DNA of 14,330 nt from Calditrichaceae bacterium (GTDB lineage: Bacteria > Calditrichota > Calditrichia > Calditrichales > Calditrichaceae): NCBI GenBank assembly GCA_024763405.1, contig JANTFQ010000024.1:1-14330 (forward strand). The letters are read 5' to 3'. The first letter of the stretch is position 1; each line of letters begins with the position of its first letter. Under the pieces are notes generated by a model. That model worked only from the letters and a program-made list of their open reading frames with translations. It had not been told where the DNA came from and made no database searches. The position numbers were made by a program, and so were the translations under genes. Below, one piece after another: positions 13,276-14,330 of the stretch.

Positions 13276-14330
13276 TTGTTTAAAAAAGTTTTAATCGCAA
13301 ACCGCAGTGAAATAGCGCTTCGTATCATACGGGCCTGCAAAGAATTAGGGATTGCCACCGTTGCCGTGCACTCGGAGGCCGATAGTGAATCATTGCATGT
13401 ACGTTTTGCGGACGAGGCCGTTTGCATTGGTCCCGCATCCAGTGCCGAAAGTTATCTGGACCCACGCCGTATTATTACCGCCGCAGATATTACCGGATCC
13501 GATGCGATTCATCCCGGGTATGGATTTCTGGCGGAAAATGCCGAATTTGCCGAAATGTGTATGGATAGCGGTATTAAATTTATCGGTCCCACTCCGGATA
13601 TGATTCGGCAGATGGGCAATAAAGCAAAAGCAAAAGAATTGATGATAAAAGCCGGCGTACCGGTTGTTCCCGGAAGCGATGGTGTTTTAGCGAATAGTGA
13701 AGAGGGATTGAAATTAGCCGAAGAAATTGGCTTTCCTGTAATTCTAAAGGCGGTTTCCGGCGGCGGTGGCCGTGGAATGCGTATCGTAAACAATAGTGCA
13801 GAGTTTGATATGAATTACCAAATGGCCCAGGCGGAAGCCCAGGGTGCTTTTGGTGATCCGGATATGTACCTCGAAAAATATATTCAAAATCCGCGTCATA
13901 TTGAAATTCAGCTGATGGCCGACCAATTTGGCAATGCGGTTTATCTTGGTGAACGTGAATGCAGTATTCAGCGGCGTCATCAGAAATTATTGGAAGAATC
14001 TCCCAGCAGTGTTGTAACCGAAGAATTGCGCCGTAAAATGGGCGCTGTTTCAGTAGAAGGTGCATTAAAGATTGGCTATGAAGGCGCCGGGACAATTGAA
14101 TTTTTATTGGATTCGGATTTTAATTTTTATTTTATGGAAATGAATACACGGATTCAGGTAGAACATCCGGTTACTGAGATGATTTCGAATCAGGATTTGC
14201 TGAAAGATCAAATCCGGGTGGCGGCCGGTGAAAAACTAAGCTATACCCAGGATAATGTTCGATTGGAAGGACATGCCATCGAGTGCCGTATTAATGCGGA
14301 AGACGGGGAACGGAATTTTATGCCCAGTCC
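13276..14330 (+). CDS. accC: Biotin carboxylase subunit of acetyl-CoA carboxylase (partial, 3' cut by window)
   Basis: AccC uses ATP and bicarbonate to carboxylate biotin on AccB. About 351 of the usual ~450 residues are in the window; the C-terminal part continues past the edge. The N-terminal domain starts FKKVLIANRSEIALRII and includes AIHPGYGFLAENAEFA. The ATP-grasp domain has K116 in MGNKAK, K158 and the glycine-rich loop SGGGGRGM (161-168). E288, N290 and R292 lie in MEMNTRIQVEHP, the same numbering as the E. coli enzyme for the active-site residues I recall. No insertion or broken frame is seen. Start is TTG 13276 with AAGGAGG. No biotinyl domain can be judged from the missing end, but accB next door suggests a separate carrier. 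Confidence 0.97.
   Translation, partial: MFKKVLIANRSEIALRIIRACKELGIATVAVHSEADSESLHVRFADEAVCIGPASSAESYLDPRRIITAADITGSDAIHPGYGFLAENAEFAEMCMDSGIKFIGPTPDMIRQMGNKAKAKELMIKAGVPVVPGSDGVLANSEEGLKLAEEIGFPVILKAVSGGGGRGMRIVNNSAEFDMNYQMAQAEAQGAFGDPDMYLEKYIQNPRHIEIQLMADQFGNAVYLGERECSIQRRHQKLLEESPSSVVTEELRRKMGAVSVEGALKIGYEGAGTIEFLLDSDFNFYFMEMNTRIQVEHPVTEMISNQDLLKDQIRVAAGEKLSYTQDNVRLEGHAIECRINAEDGERNFMPS

Noticed and set aside
13580..14095. 171-codon open frame on the minus strand
   Set aside because: It is antisense to strongly conserved accC sequence with no family features; a shadow frame.

Overview
The window looks like ordinary chromosome from a Gram-negative (diderm) bacterium of moderate GC. BamD, a lipoprotein, shows there is an outer membrane. 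Housekeeping genes dominate, all on the + strand and tightly packed, and no phage, IS or CRISPR was seen. The gene content and style (single HU, class I-beta DAHP synthase of Thermotoga type, stand-alone NadE-like amidase, frequent TTG starts, short GC-rich palindromic repeat) would fit an FCB-related lineage such as Calditrichota, KSB1 or Ignavibacteriota. That placement is inference at low confidence.

Layout. 1-318: C-terminal end of a sensor histidine kinase. 321-2951: mutS. 3137-3445: an HU-type DNA-binding protein with its own promoter and a clear intrinsic terminator. 3590-7820: ruvX, DAHP synthase, tyrA, a Gfo/Idh/MocA oxidoreductase and an envelope protein of unknown function. The DAHP synthase and TyrA pair feed and use the shikimate/tyrosine route. 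7881-9235: bamD and nadD, overlapping by 4 nt. 9316-11593: a EutN/CcmL microcompartment vertex protein, an ACT-domain protein and a UPF0210 (PFL-like) protein. 11698-12558: a stand-alone amidase resembling the glutaminase half of NAD synthetase. 12703 to the end: accB and accC (cut by the window edge), with a strong terminator-like hairpin between them.

The part most worth attention is 9316-10300. The UPF0237-type ACT protein normally pairs with UPF0210 and is normally about 90 residues long. Here it carries an extra ~58-residue N-terminus made of short amphipathic helices and an Ala/Pro/Gln-rich linker. That is the architecture of encapsulation peptides that send enzymes into bacterial microcompartments, and the gene just upstream encodes a microcompartment vertex protein. 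This suggests, but does not prove, that the poorly understood ACT/UPF0210 pair works in or on a microcompartment in this organism. No hexameric shell gene is in the window.
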